A DNA stretch of 64,000 bases from Artocarpus heterophyllus (taxonomy: Eukaryota > Streptophyta > Magnoliopsida > Rosales > Moraceae). The translations under genes were made by a program, and so were the position numbers. The notes beneath the pieces were generated by a model. That model searched no databases, was not told where the DNA came from, and saw nothing but the letters and a program-made list of their open reading frames with translations. The first letter of the stretch is position 1. Each line of letters begins with the position of its first letter. Positions 27,385 through 38,396 of the stretch are shown piece after piece. Location of the stretch: positions 9,819,219 through 9,883,218 of the forward strand of contig CM046341.1 in the NCBI GenBank assembly GCA_025403435.1, given 5' to 3'.

Positions 27385-27912
27385 CATTACAAGAAAAACC
27401 ACATTTAACGACATATTATTTACGACATGTAGTTTTTAAATGTCGTTGAAAAGAACATACAACGACATCTCCAATAAAGATGTCATTAATGACATTTGAA
27501 ACAACAATTAATGATATTTATATATATACCGTATTAAAGCTCTCATTTTAACGACAATAGTTTAATGCTGTTAAATTATTTAATGACAAGTATAAGATGT
27601 CGTCAAAGCCTTGGAGATTCTACGATACTTCTTATAGATGATATTGGTCAAGATGTCGTCCATAAGGGGTGTCGTAGAATCTCCAAGGTTTTAACGACAT
27701 CTCTTACTTGTTGTTAAATAATTTAACGACACTAAACTATTATAGTTAAAAGGAGACCTTTAATACGGCGTCTATATAGATGTCGTTAATTATTGTTTCA
27801 AATGTCATTAACGACATGTTTGTTGGCAATGTCGTTGTATGTACCTTTCAATGACATTCAAAAACTACATGTCGTAGATAATATGTCATTAAATGTAGTT
27901 TTTCTTGTAGTG
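27385..27912. mobile_element. CACTA-type foldback MITE (unit 1)
   Basis: A 528-bp element with terminal inverted repeats CATTACAAGAAAAAC / GTTTTTCTTGTAGTG (first C of CACTA intact, third base changed at the left). It is flanked by a 3-bp GAT on both sides (27382-27384, 27913-27915), as expected for CACTA/EnSpm. The two halves are inverted copies of each other over nearly the whole length, with recurrent ACGACAT/ATGTCGT words, so a transcript would fold into one long hairpin. Non-coding. Confidence 0.85.
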
Positions 27913-27915
27913 GAT

Positions 27916-28882
27916 ATCTGATACTGACTCAACAGTGTTTTATGGGATCTTAGTAGAAAAGTATATAAAGACATTATAGGTTATAATATCCAAGGCATTA
28001 AATCATTCTACAGCTTTCTCCTCTCCCCATCAAGAAAAGAAAAAACCTATTAAAGAACTAAGGTGATTTGATTAAGAAAGACAATAATCCGTTCACCTAT
28101 CATCATAGTAATTCCATAAAAGAATCGATAGTTGCTTTCATAGCTACATATATTTATTCTTTAATTTAGTTTATTAATAATTTGACATTGTAGGATCTTA
28201 AAACTATGATATGTTATTGTAGGGTTCTATAGAATTATAAATGTTTAGAATTAAGAATTCTAACACTAAATGGACACAAATGGGCTTAATTCTTAAAAAA
28301 AAAAAAAAAAAAACGTATTTTTAAACAAGGACAGAGATAGACTTCTGCTTAAGTGGGACATATACAAAATCTATTTCTTGAAGCATATGATAAAACAAAA
28401 ATGTGTACAATCTAATGAGGCGTGAACGAAAAAATTATATATATTTCAGTATGGAATAAAATAAAAAATCACAGATTTCCAAAGGTCAATTTAAAAAAAA
28501 AAAAAAAAAAAAAACCTCGGTGGCGCAAATTTATGAATCCCACTAATTTTGTCAACGTCTAATATTAGTCATACCCGTCCTTTTTTCTTGTTCTCCCATG
28601 TGTCATTTTTCTCAATCATGTGTAACTCCTTCACTAGCTGTGCTACAATCATGCTTATCCATAGAAGATAAAGTTGTTATTTTTTCTACTTTACTTTCGC
28701 TTAAGTGTTTTTATAAGGCGCTTTCATTGCTTAAATTCAATACATACTAATTAGCTTCTTTAGAGTCTGAGGAACTGGAATTTGAAGGCTCCATAACTAG
28801 CTCTTTTGCAAGAAAAGTAGAGCTTATTATTGTGCTTTTCTAAATTCATAAATGTTTATTTTTATTTTTATTTTTGTGAGTT
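27916..28882 (+). promoter_or_regulatory. Upstream region of ENTH gene copy 1
   Basis: Non-coding DNA before the ENTH start. A TATA-like TTTTATAAGG lies at about 28709-28718, some 165 bp before the ATG. The 28270-28430 part is a dispersed repeat and 28491-28514 is poly-A. The region is duplicated upstream of copy 3. Confidence 0.4.
28270..28430. repeat. Dispersed repeat, related to 23320-23460
   Basis: Ordered matches: AAATGGACACAAATGGGCTT, GACTTCTGCTTAAG, ACATATACAAAATC, AAAATGTGTACAATC and ATGAGGCG. Counterpart in A' at about 46905-47065. Confidence 0.5.
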
Positions 28883-30608
28883 ATGGGAAGTTTGTTGATG
28901 GACCATATTAAGAAGCAGGCGTCTTCGTTTATTCAAGACAAATACAAAAGTTCTAGGTTCGCCTTAACTGATGTTACCGGAGCTGAACTGTAAGTCTTAA
29001 TTTTCTCTTATAGATCAGAATGATTTGAAGGAAGACCCCCCCTTTTTTTAATACAGTTTGAATGTGAAAATTAGACACAAGATTTATAATATTTCAGCTT
29101 ATTAACCACTTGTAGATATCATATTGAGATTCGGAGAGAGAACATTATAACTAAATAACTAACTGCAACTCCAATTTCGCTTTGGCTCATAAACTTTGAA
29201 TCAGGACATATGTACTCCTAAAGAAATTTTCTTAATTAAAAACATGCTTTTCAACATAACAACAACAACAACATGCCTAGCTTTTTTTTCCTGAAGATGT
29301 AATTTATTTTTTTGTTAAATGACGAGAAAGGACATCTAGGATCAAGAACTCGAGCATTGTTGAAGATACATACGCATATAGATACATATATGAATTAGGG
29401 CTGAAGAAATCATTTGTCCTTCCTACAATTTTATCTAATTATGCTAATTTTTTTTATTGATATGTTTGTGATAATTTTACATGTTCAATATTGTAACCAC
29501 GTACTTTTTATATTGTATTACGAAGGTTGGATGAGGAAGCAAACAAATGGTGCCAGTGTAGCCCTGATGCTAGAACCATGACTAAAATTGCTGAGGCATC
29601 TTATGGGGTCGACGATTATTGGAGAGTTGTTGATGTTCTCCACAGGAGGTGATGATGTCCATTTGTTGCTTTAAATTCGACTAGGATTAAGATGCTATTA
29701 CTCTAACTATATCCATATATTATATATATATATATGAATGATGAGAAAAGATATAATTGATATAAGACATAGCTAGATTATTCCAATTAATTAAGTTTGC
29801 ACCACTCGATCCTATACTAAAAACCATCCAATTGCTATATTATTAATAAAAGTAAAAAAGGCGTTACAAAGAAAAAATAAATAAATAAATCCGGTCCTGA
29901 ATTGAAACTTGAATATATATATATATATATATATATATTGTATAAGTATGGTTTCAATATATAGATATATTGACACTTGCATATCTTGTACGTGATAATT
30001 GAAGTGGTTTCAATATATAGATATATTGACACTTGCATATCTTGTACGTGATAATTGAAGTAATTTTCGAACACCAAATGCAGGTTCTATTGCGTTGACT
30101 GTAAGGAATGGAGGCAAGCGTACAAGTCGCTTATGCTTCTTGAGTTCTTACTAACACATGGTCCTGAAGATTTTGCGGAAGAATTTGTGTGTGACACTGA
30201 TGTCATCCACGAGCTTGGATCATTTCAGTACATAGATGACAAAGGGTATATAACTTTTATAAATAATACTCATACTTTGTTAAAAAGAAAAAATGCATAT
30301 ATAAATATATATATGGATTGTATATTTCTTATATATTTTTTCATAGTGCCACTGATTTTGTCGTGTGACAACGTGGGATGTGATGAACTAATGCACAAGT
30401 TTTTTTTTTTTTTCTATTGTCATTTAGGTTCAACTGGGGTCATAATATGCGGAGGAAATCAGAAGAGAGACTCAAACTTATAGGAGGAGAAAAGAGAGTA
30501 TTGAGAGAAGCGCGTTTGAGAGCACTTAAAAGTGACAAGAGAAATCCAAGGATTTGGAGGTTCAATAGTACAGGTTTCGCCTTCATCCTCGTCGTCCTCG
30601 GCCTCTGA
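28883..30608 (+). CDS. ENTH-domain protein, copy 1 (epsin-like; frameshifted after the domain)
   Basis: Exons 28883-28989, 29526-29648, 30084-30245 and 30428-30608 join in frame (190 aa). The ENTH domain is clear: FALTDVTGAEL in exon 1, SPDARTM and DDYWRVVDVLHRR in exon 2, YKSLMLLEFLLTHGPEDFAEEF and the IHELGSFQY segment in exon 3, GFNWG...RRKSEERLK in exon 4. ENTH domains bind phosphoinositides and help form clathrin vesicles at trans-Golgi or plasma membrane. After residue ~165 (REARLRALK) the frame runs into 25 unrelated residues. Omitting one A of AAAA (30528-30531) would open a frame starting VTREIQGFGGS, as expected for the family. Further on, a 2-bp insertion near 30815-30822 relative to copy 3 shifts the tail again. 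It may be a pseudogene or encode a short ENTH-only protein. Family is certain, function doubtful. Confidence 0.8.
29950..30061. repeat. 56-bp tandem duplication in ENTH intron 2
   Basis: A 56-bp segment starting GGTTTCAATATATAG occurs twice in a row (29950, 30006). Copies 2 and 3 of the region have it once, so it arose in unit 1 only. Confidence 0.85.
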
Positions 30609-30972
30609 ATCGTCGCAAAATTCATCATTTGGCTCATTTTCTACTAGTGACATGAATTATGAGATAGAAAAACTTCCACAATTTCCAAGTACTACCAAAG
30701 AAGTTGTGGAGAGTTATTCACAAGGCGGAATAGATGATGAGAAAGACAATATTTATTCAAGCAATAAAAATGTTAATGGATTGCAGTACGTTTGGGATTG
30801 CCCGTCAATCCAAGGCACAAAGGCTCTTTTCTTGAAGGGAAAGATGAAGAAGAAGAAGAAGAGAAAGAAGGAGGTAATGGTTTTCTTGATGGAATTTTCT
30901 CAAAGATTACTGGTTTCAGTCCTCCAAGGGGTAGCAATGGATTTAGGGGTGTCTCTGATGTTGGGAGGGTAG
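30609..30972 (+). pseudogene. Former C-terminal coding tail of ENTH copy 1
   Basis: The frame entered at 30532 reads TREIQGFGGS, a serine-rich stretch, then acidic sequence. It leaves frame at a 2-bp insertion near 30815-30822 and stops at 30972. The original ending (GIFSKITGFSPPRGSNGF, to 31013) is still visible in the next frame. Copy 3 has it all in one frame (49140-49625). Confidence 0.6.
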
Positions 30973-31020
30973 ACAAGAAGAAATTCAATAGGCAATTTTC
31001 AATTTGGTATTAACAGTCAT

Positions 31021-31024
31021 ATAT

Positions 31025-31066
<42 letters not shown>

Positions 31067-31075
31067 TAATTGTAC
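31021..31075. repeat. AT microsatellite downstream of ENTH copy 1
   Basis: ACACACAC followed by about 34 bp of alternating AT. Equivalent tracts are at 38351-38395 and 49636-49665, with different lengths. Confidence 0.8.
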
Positions 31076-33144
31076 AGGCTTTATTACACACAAATAAAGA
31101 AAAGAATACGTCATAACGTTTTTGTTTCGAATTTTGATGCAATACATATTGTCATAGTATTGTTATTCAAATCAAAATATCTCAATGCCAATTCAAATCA
31201 AACAACTACTCTCATGTTATACATTTCCATTTATCATATATTGAGCCAGTGACGGATATAGAACCTAAATCCAGTGGGGGTACACACTAAGACATAAATT
31301 ATAAACTAAATTAGTAGCAAAATTAAGTTTCTTAATGACATCATTACTATTGAATAAAGTAAGCAACATATTACAATTGTCTTTGGTGGCGTTTCATATT
31401 TTGAAACCGTTATATGATAACCTTATTATTATTATTATTTTTAAGGAATAACCTCATCATCAATGCTATTAAAAACGTTTTTTTTTCATGTACACAATAA
31501 TAAATTGGCATTCAATTTGCATAAATGATTCACTAGACCAACATATCTTGGGCTACGGTGTATATGTCATGACAGCTAATAAATTTTTGATTCGAAGAGC
31601 ACCCTTGTTGGCTTGTAATGGGAATTTATACTGTGCTTGTTCCCATGATTCTTTTCTTTATCAGCCAAACCTATTATGCTATTAAAAAAAAAAGATATTA
31701 TTGTTGTATTTATTTTCTTTTAGTTGACATATCATACTCCACCGTATTAATCACAATGACCTCTAATATAAAATTTAAAGTTTGAATTCACTAACCTATT
31801 ACAAGGACCGGAACATAACGTTAATTTATTTTATGTAATAACAATTTATAGTGTATTTATTAGCTATACATTTTTCAAGACATTTTTCAGTGTAAAATGT
31901 CCTAATATTAAAAAAAAAATCATGCCTTTAGTGGAAAGGGTTATAAAATGAGAAAGTTTTTTTTTTTAGTTCTTAATTTAGTTTTGTTTGCTTTTGCATT
32001 TGTTTTTCTTTATAATTTCTAGACTCTGTGTGTTTGAGTTTTTTAAGACCTTTTTTTTTTATTTTTTTAATAAAGTTTTTTTAGATGTTGTCAGTTGTTC
32101 TCCATATTTCCCAAAAGCCAAGTAATTTTATGTTGCGTTTGAAGTATGATTTGGTAGTATGGCGCATCACAGGTCAACTAGAAGGGACATAGGCCATAAA
32201 CCAAGACCTGCCCTTTTTAATGCAGCCAGTTCAGCCCTCCTATTGTAGCTTTTCTTTCTTCATTGTTCTTTTGATATGTCTCTCGCAATATTGTTGACTG
32301 TTGTAACTGATCTTTTAAAGAGGCCATAAAAAGTGTTGCTTCTTAAGGAAAATTCTTTAGTAAGATAACGAAAATAACATGTCAATTTTTAACTATTGAA
32401 TCCTGTCAAGTGTTAAATTAACATATTTTATTTAATTTATATTATTTAAATATGATTTGATAGTTCAAAAATACTCTATCTATAAGGTTTTTTTTTTTTT
32501 TTTTAATTTCTTGCTACAGAATTCTCTCCTTTCTTTCTGAATATATACACTCTTTTTTCTATTTCTTCTTTTTTTTTTTATTTAGGTTTTCTTCTATTCC
32601 AAATTTCTTTGGTACAAAGGATTTGATTCGCCTCCAATTTCTTTTCTCCCAGGACAAGTTTTTCTATGGTTGTATCTTGCGGAGAGAGCAAAGAGACTGG
32701 TTTGAAAGAGGCTAACCATGAAAGTAGCCCAATTCAAATATTTAGGGGCAGGCATGTATTAGAAAATGGGAAGTTACAGAGGACTTGAATAAAAATCAGA
32801 AATATATAGTAAACTATTGTGAAGACAAGCCTAAATTAGTATTTTAATTCTAGGAAAAAAAAAAAAAGAAGGGAACAAGCTGGATTGTGACTAATTGAAG
32901 TTGAACTTTAAATGCGGAACAACTACCATCTCAAAACAGAAAGAATGAGGCTCTATTACACCTGCATTGAAGTATATGTGTCGTGCACGTAAGCATGAAT
33001 GCCCATAACATCTGACTAGAAAAAATGCCCAGGATTTTATTTTATTTTATTTTTCTCCCTATGCCAAATAAAAAGTTGCATAAAAATTACTAAGTTAAAG
33101 TTTTAAAAACTTAAGTAAATAGTATATTTAGGAGAAAATCTGAA
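31076..33144. other. Rest of block B, non-coding
   Basis: No exon could be supported. Short frames near 31488-31685 and 32587-32715 are preserved in all three B copies, but recent duplication explains that. T-rich tracts are frequent. A GAGCCAGTGACGGATATAG...CAGTGGGGG stretch at 31242 looks like a dispersed repeat fragment of unknown class. Confidence 0.4.
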
Positions 33145-33202
33145 TTTAAGTTGATTCAATTTCTTCTCAATTGAAACATAAACACCCACTCTCCCTTTAT
33201 GG

Positions 33203-33445
33203 CATCGATGTTTGGTTGTCGCAGTGGTCGTTACAAAACCTAATTGTGTGATGATTGACGAAGCTTTTCGATGTTGATTGTAGGGGTTGATGTGGCACTA
33301 CAACACTGGACGTTTTTTTGTGACATCGATGTTTGGTTGTTGCAGTGGTCGTTGCAAAACCTAATCGTGTGATGATTGACGAAGCTTTACGATGTCGATT
33401 GTAGGGGTTGATGTGGCGCTACAACACTGGAGGTTTTTTTGTGAC
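33203..33445 (+). repeat. 121-bp tandem repeat (two copies), block C
   Basis: CATCGATGTTTGGTTGT... to ...TAGGGGTTGATGTGGC occurs at 33203 and 33324, with a few substitutions. The pair is also present in C' at 52049 and 52170, so it predates the large duplication. Confidence 0.85.
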
Positions 33446-33869
33446 GGTGCCAAGATTTTACATTTTTCTTCGACGACGACAATGTTATGATTTCTCAATC
33501 TCCTCCTCGATTTCAACTTTGGCAAGCGATTTTTTCTGGTGGCATTTGATTTCGTCTTCAGCTACAACAATAGTCCTCTTCTCCGGCGGAGATTCTCCTA
33601 GGTGGAAACGTGAGATAGATCTAGGATTAGCAAACCTGTAATTTTGTAATTTGGGGGAATTTTGTTCATTATTTTATCTGGATTTATACCCAAAAAGCTT
33701 AATGGTTTATTATTTAATAACATATAATTTACTTTCAAATGTCTCCAAATTTGGCTTATTTATTACAATTTTCTTTTCTTTCTTTTATGGGTTAATTTAA
33801 GGCGATGACCGACATATCAACCACTATTTATAGATCCTTAAATCGAACAAAAAATATAAAGTTGTGGAG
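33446..33869. other. Block C non-coding stretch
   Basis: It contains GC-richer sequence (33460-33640) ending in a GGTGGAAACGTGAGATAGATC stretch. No protein family was recognised. Confidence 0.35.
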
Positions 33870-34790
33870 CTAGAAACAACAAGCGGATATATCTTTTAGG
33901 TACTTGCAAATTAGAAATTAATAAGTTAAAAGGGAAGTTGTTTAAGAAATTTGAAATGAGAAACTCATGGGCTGCAAAACAAACCTATGAGGCGAGGATT
34001 ACTAGAGATAACGAGGTCTTAAAATTATCACAGAAAATTAGTTGTTTAGCACTGACAGCATAGTTAGTGAATACTCTTTTAGCTAGTTACTTTAAATTAT
34101 TCAAAAACCAATTACTTTTGACGAAGCAAGAGTGAGCTTATATGACAAAAGGGCCTTATGCTTCTGTTATGTCATGGGTTATAAGAGACAAAATATAGCA
34201 CATATTTTGGAGATAGTAAGTAAATAATTTTGGAAAGCGATTAATTTTTAGAAAATACGTGAGGGATTTTACAAATTTAACCTTAGAATTTTAGAAAGTT
34301 AGACTTCGTCTTACAGGGTTGTGTGGTTGTTGACGTGGCAAGTGATATTGATAGCAGGAAGAATACCAATGGAAATATGTACACGTTGTACAATACGTCA
34401 GTTAGTTGGGTTTCTAAGTTGTACAAGATAGTTGCTCTTTTCACTATTAGGGCAGTATATGTCGTTGTGTCTAAAGCTAGTAAAAAGATGATATGATTGT
34501 CATTCTTTACCAGAAGAACTAGGCCGTATGCTTGAGGAGATTATGTTGCATTGTGACAATTAAAGTATTATTCAGATAGGAAAAAATTATGTTCATTATG
34601 CTTAGGATAAAGCATTTATATGTTTGGTATCATTTCATAAGATAAATTTTGAATGATAGAGCCTATAGCACTTGGAAAGATTTAGGGGAGTCGAAACCTA
34701 GATATGTTGATGAAAATTTTTTTGATTGAGAAACTAAAGTTATGTACATATTTAGTTAGACTTCTTTATTGTGAATGGGGTCGTTGTTGC
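33870..34790 (+). pseudogene. Copia reverse transcriptase/RNase H remnant (unit 1)
   Basis: Read across stops: KFEMRNSWAAKQTYEARITRD corresponds to the copia FEMKDLGAAKKILGMEI segment. A later FKLF...AYMTKGPYASVMS corresponds to the YMSKVPYASAVGS segment. From 34323, VDVASDIDSRKNTNGNMYTL and SVSWVSKLYKIVALFT match the copia RNase H domain. The conserved acidic residues of the STTEAEY block are lost (TIRAVY). It is a dead fragment on the same strand as the gag remnant, but the ENTH gene lies between, so it is probably a separate insertion. Confidence 0.72.
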
Positions 34791-36123
34791 AAAAGAGTAA
34801 CTGTTTAGTCTCCACTTAGAAAATTGTTAATTTGTGGAGCTTAGTTATTACTCTGACGAGTATTGTTTTATGTGAAGAACATACAAATTGACCTTAAAAA
34901 TTATAAAGACTATTATTTGTGATTTTCTCTTGTAAAATTCTTTATCATAATGATTTTTGTTGGAGGCTAAACCTTGTTTGTTCTTATTTTTGTTTTTTTT
35001 TTTTGCAACTTTTTTGCTTTCAATTAAACTAGGGAGTCTAATTTTTAATAGAAAGTCCCTCCTATTCTTCTTTTACATTATTAAGGAGCAAATTTTTATC
35101 CACAATAAATGCCGACAGACATTAATGCTGTACTTTTGAATTCAAACATTTTTCAAGTGGCTGTAGATGTATTCACTATTTATTTTTTTTTTGGAAATAC
35201 TTTCTACTTTGGAATGACATATATCACTATCTTCTCATTTTATGATTGGACCCCAATACTATATGTCATCTGATTTGTCTCGGAATATTTTGTGATTTCA
35301 TATCGCAAATGGACCAGAACACAAAATGTTTTTTTTTTTTTTTTTTGTGAAAAATTATTTATCAAAGCATGTGTTAGAATTCTCCCATGGACAATGTTTA
35401 ATGGATGATGACCATCTGCTAATAGAAAGTTCTTGCCGAAACTTCTGCTTATCTCTGTTCGCGTCTAAATTTGTTGGCCCATTGTTGGGGTGTAAGTTCT
35501 AAACTTGGATGGGAATGTCTTTTCCTGTATATTTATATTAATTTCTTCTCCTTCTTCTAATGCTTTTTAAAAGAAGGTCATCCATTTTTTTTATTAAAAA
35601 AAAAATTTTATTCTTGGGGAGAATATTAATTGTTGGTAGTTATTCGTCCAAATGAATAAATAAATAATGGTTGATGTTGAAGTCTTGTTCAAAAATGAAA
35701 ATTTTGTTAAGCTGATCTGGATCACATATTATCTTAGTATGCCTTATTTTAATAATTTGCTTAGTAAATATCCTTTTTTTTAATAATTAATTAAGAGTGT
35801 GGGATTCAAACTTTTCACTTTGTAATAAAGTTGAGTGTGGTTTTTTTGTTAGGTTATGCTTACAACTATTGTGTAAATAATCTTTTTTCCACTTAAATAA
35901 TTAAAATAATAATATAAAAGTTTACTAATCTCTCCCTCTTTCCTCCCTCGTCTTTTTTCCATTCTTCCTTTTTCTTTTTTTTTTTCTTCTTCTTCCTCTT
36001 CTTCTTCTTCCCCTCCTCCTCCTCCTCCAACAAACCTAGTGCGTTGCCTCCCATCTCTAGCAAGCGTTGTCCTCTTTCAAAGAATCTTACATCTCGTCTC
36101 AAAAAAAAATAATGATAATAAAA
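34791..36123. other. Block C non-coding DNA
   Basis: AT-rich, no gene recognised. A long CT-rich tract (35930-36030) with CTT and CTC triplet runs accounts for the lysine/glutamate-rich minus-strand frame. The C' counterpart is at 54795-54897. Confidence 0.4.
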
Positions 36124-36265
36124 GGATGTTTGTTAAAATCAGTTTTAACTAAAACTTTTAGTTGCTACAATATAAAACTCTTACATATTATAATGATTAA
36201 AAAAAGCGAATTGCAATGTTTCCATTCAAAAATTTTAGTTCCAAATCATAATTTCCCAAACACTC
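36124..36265. mobile_element. Degenerate Tourist-like MITE copy (unit 1)
   Basis: It starts GGATGTTTGTTAAA and ends CCCAAACACTC, with ACAATATAAAACTCTTACAT inside. It is shared with C' (54991-55132), so it predates the duplication. Confidence 0.5.
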
Positions 36266-37108
36266 TATTAATTTATTTTCTCGAGCAAACTCATATGTTC
36301 TGGTCTCTCGTTCTTTAGATTCTCTCTTTTTTCTTCTCTCTCCACCTCGGTCAAACTTCGTGCGGCACCTGGTGAACCTTGTGCGAAGTTGGGCCATTCT
36401 TTGCAGCGCCTATGAGGAGTGCTTCATAATGATCACAACATCTGACTAATAAATGGTGAGATTTGATCTTTGTAACTAATGAATTTGACGAGCTTTAATA
36501 GCATTTCATCTAAATATGGCAATAGCACACGTAGATGATAATGGAGGAGTCTTGACAACTGAGTCCACCACTAGATCGGCCTCTTCTTGTTCTTGATTAA
36601 TAGCTGAGTCCTGATTGTCAAGTAGGTTCTTTTAATTGATACAATGATCATTCGATTTTCGTCCTCTTAAAAATCTTCTAGTTATAAGCTAAAAATCAGA
36701 TAAAAAATCATGCAACAATACATAAAATTGAAAAAATTTTAAAAAACTATTATAAGATGGAGGTTTAGATCAAACATAGCATTGCTATAAATTGGGATCT
36801 GTACGAGTACATATATTTATTTATTATGAAAACAAAATGAAAAAAAAAAATCTGAATAAATATGTTGCAGTCTTCCAGAAAATATGCATTTGGCTTTTCC
36901 ATTTGAACAATTTGCTTTTACTTCTTCAAAAATAATTTTGCATTTACTACTTTTTTTTTTTTTTTTTTTTTTTGGGAAAGGAGTGGCCATCACATATTGA
37001 TGAAACATTCCAACACTTGGACTATTTTAAACGGTGGACAAGTCATAAAAACAGAAGCTAATTTCTAGAATTAAAAATATTTATTTAAGGCAAATATTTA
37101 CTTACGAT
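36266..37108. other. End of block C, non-coding
   Basis: No gene was seen. Poly-T of over 20 bases at 36951-36973. Ends at the junction with B'. Confidence 0.4.
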
Positions 37109-37372
37109 GTAATTGATATAAGACATAGCTAGAATATTCCAATTAATTAAGTTTGCATCGCTCGATCCTATACTAAAAACTATCCAATTGCTATATTATT
37201 AATAAAAGTAAAAAAGACGTTACAAAGAATAAATAAATAAATAAATCCGGTCCTGAATTGAAACTTGAATATATAAATATATATTGTATAATTACGGTTT
37301 CAATATATACATATATTGACACTTGCATATCTTGTACGTGATAATTGAAGTAATTTCTAACACCAAATGCAG

Positions 37373-38343
37373 GTTCTATTGCGTTGACTGGAAGGAATGG
37401 AGGCAAGCGTACAAGTCGCTTATACTTCTTGAGTTCTTGCTAACACATGGTCCTGAAGATTTTGCTGAAGAATTTGTGTGTGACATTGATGTCATCCACG
37501 AGCTTGGATAATTTCAGTACATAGATGTCAAAGGGTATATAAGTTTTATAAATAATACTCATACTTCGTTAAAAGAAAAACAAATGCATATATATATATG
37601 TGTGTGTGTGTGTGCGCGCGCGCGCGCGTGTATATATGGATTGTATATTTCTTATATATTTTTTCATAGTGCCACTGATTTTGTCGTGTAACAACGTGGG
37701 ATGTGAAGAACTAATGCACAAGTTTTTTTTTTTTTTTTCTATTGTCATTTTAGGTTCAACTGGGGTCATAATATGCGGAGGAAATCTGAAGAGAGACTCA
37801 AACTTAAAGGAGGAGAAAAGAGAGTATTGAGAGAAGCGCGTTTGAGAGCACTTAAAAGTGACAAGAGAAATCTAAGGATTTGGAGGTTCAAAAGTACAGG
37901 TTTCGCCTTCGTCCCCGTCATCCTCGGCCTCTGAATCGTCGCAAAATTCATCATTTGGCTCATTTTCTACTAGTGACATGAATAATGAGATAGAAAAACT
38001 TCCACAATTTCCAAGTACTGCCCAAGAAGTTGTGGAGAGTTATTCACAAGGCGGAATAGATGATGAGCAAGACAATATTTATATTTTCTCTTCAAGCAAT
38101 AAAAATGTTAATGGATTGCAGGACATTTGGGATTGCTCTTCAATCCAAGAGACAGGCTCTTTTCTTGAAGGGAAAGATGAAGAAGAAGATGAGAAAGAAG
38201 GAGGTAATGGTTTTGTTGGTGGAATTTTCTCAAAGATTACTGGTTTCAGTCCTCCAAGGGGTAGCAATGGATTTAGGGGTGTCTCTGATGTTGGGAGGGT
38301 AGACAAGAAGAAATTCAATAGGCAATTTTCAATTTGGTATTAA
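37373..38343 (+). pseudogene. ENTH copy 2, truncated pseudogene
   Basis: Only exon 3 (37373-37534) and exon 4 (from 37754) exist; exons 1 and 2 lie outside the copied segment. Exon 3 has a TAA at 37509-37511, where the other copies read TCA after HELG. Exon 4 carries the shared extra A (AAAA 37854-37857), and a TAA at 37873-37875 interrupts the alternative frame where others read CAA. The remaining tail frame runs to 38343 (GGIFSKITGFSPPRGSNGF). It cannot encode an ENTH domain. Confidence 0.9.
37590..37640. repeat. Compound microsatellite (TA)(TG)(CG)(TG)(TA) in B'
   Basis: Alternating purine-pyrimidine run with a CG core of about 14 bp, in the position of ENTH intron 3. B has only a short AT run here; B'' has a longer TG run with little CG. 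Confidence 0.9.
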
Positions 38344-38354
38344 CAGTCATATAT

Positions 38355-38396
<42 letters not shown>

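Larger units (their letters stand above)
21384..37108 (+). repeat. Segmental duplication unit 1 (A-B-C)
   Basis: Block A (21384-29754), block B (29755-33144) and block C (33145-37108) match, with scattered substitutions and indels, A' (40480-48389), B'' (48390-52000) and C' (52001-55968). B also matches B' (37109-40479). The left edge is recognised because GGGTGTATTCAACTC at 21386 recurs at 40480, with unrelated sequence before it. The right edge is the point near 37108 where C stops matching C'. Confidence 0.93.

Noticed and set aside
29040..29520. An additional ENTH exon between exons 1 and 2
   Set aside because: Exons 1 and 2 join directly in the family reading (GAEL-LDEE), so no extra exon is needed.
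30520..30545. Programmed +1 frameshifting at CTT-AAA-A in the ENTH gene
   Set aside because: The site loosely recalls known +1 slippery sequences, but no such case is known to me in this plant family; simple pseudogenisation is the better explanation without protein data.
31488..32715. Short frames kept in all three B copies (31488-31685, 32587-32715 and counterparts)
   Set aside because: Their conservation is explained by recent duplication; neither frame resembles a family or joins the ENTH frame by good splice sites.
25580..34790. Gag (25.6 kb) and RT/RNase H (34 kb) remnants as one split copia element
   Set aside because: The ENTH gene with its promoter lies between them and no LTR follows the RNase H part; separate insertions are simpler.
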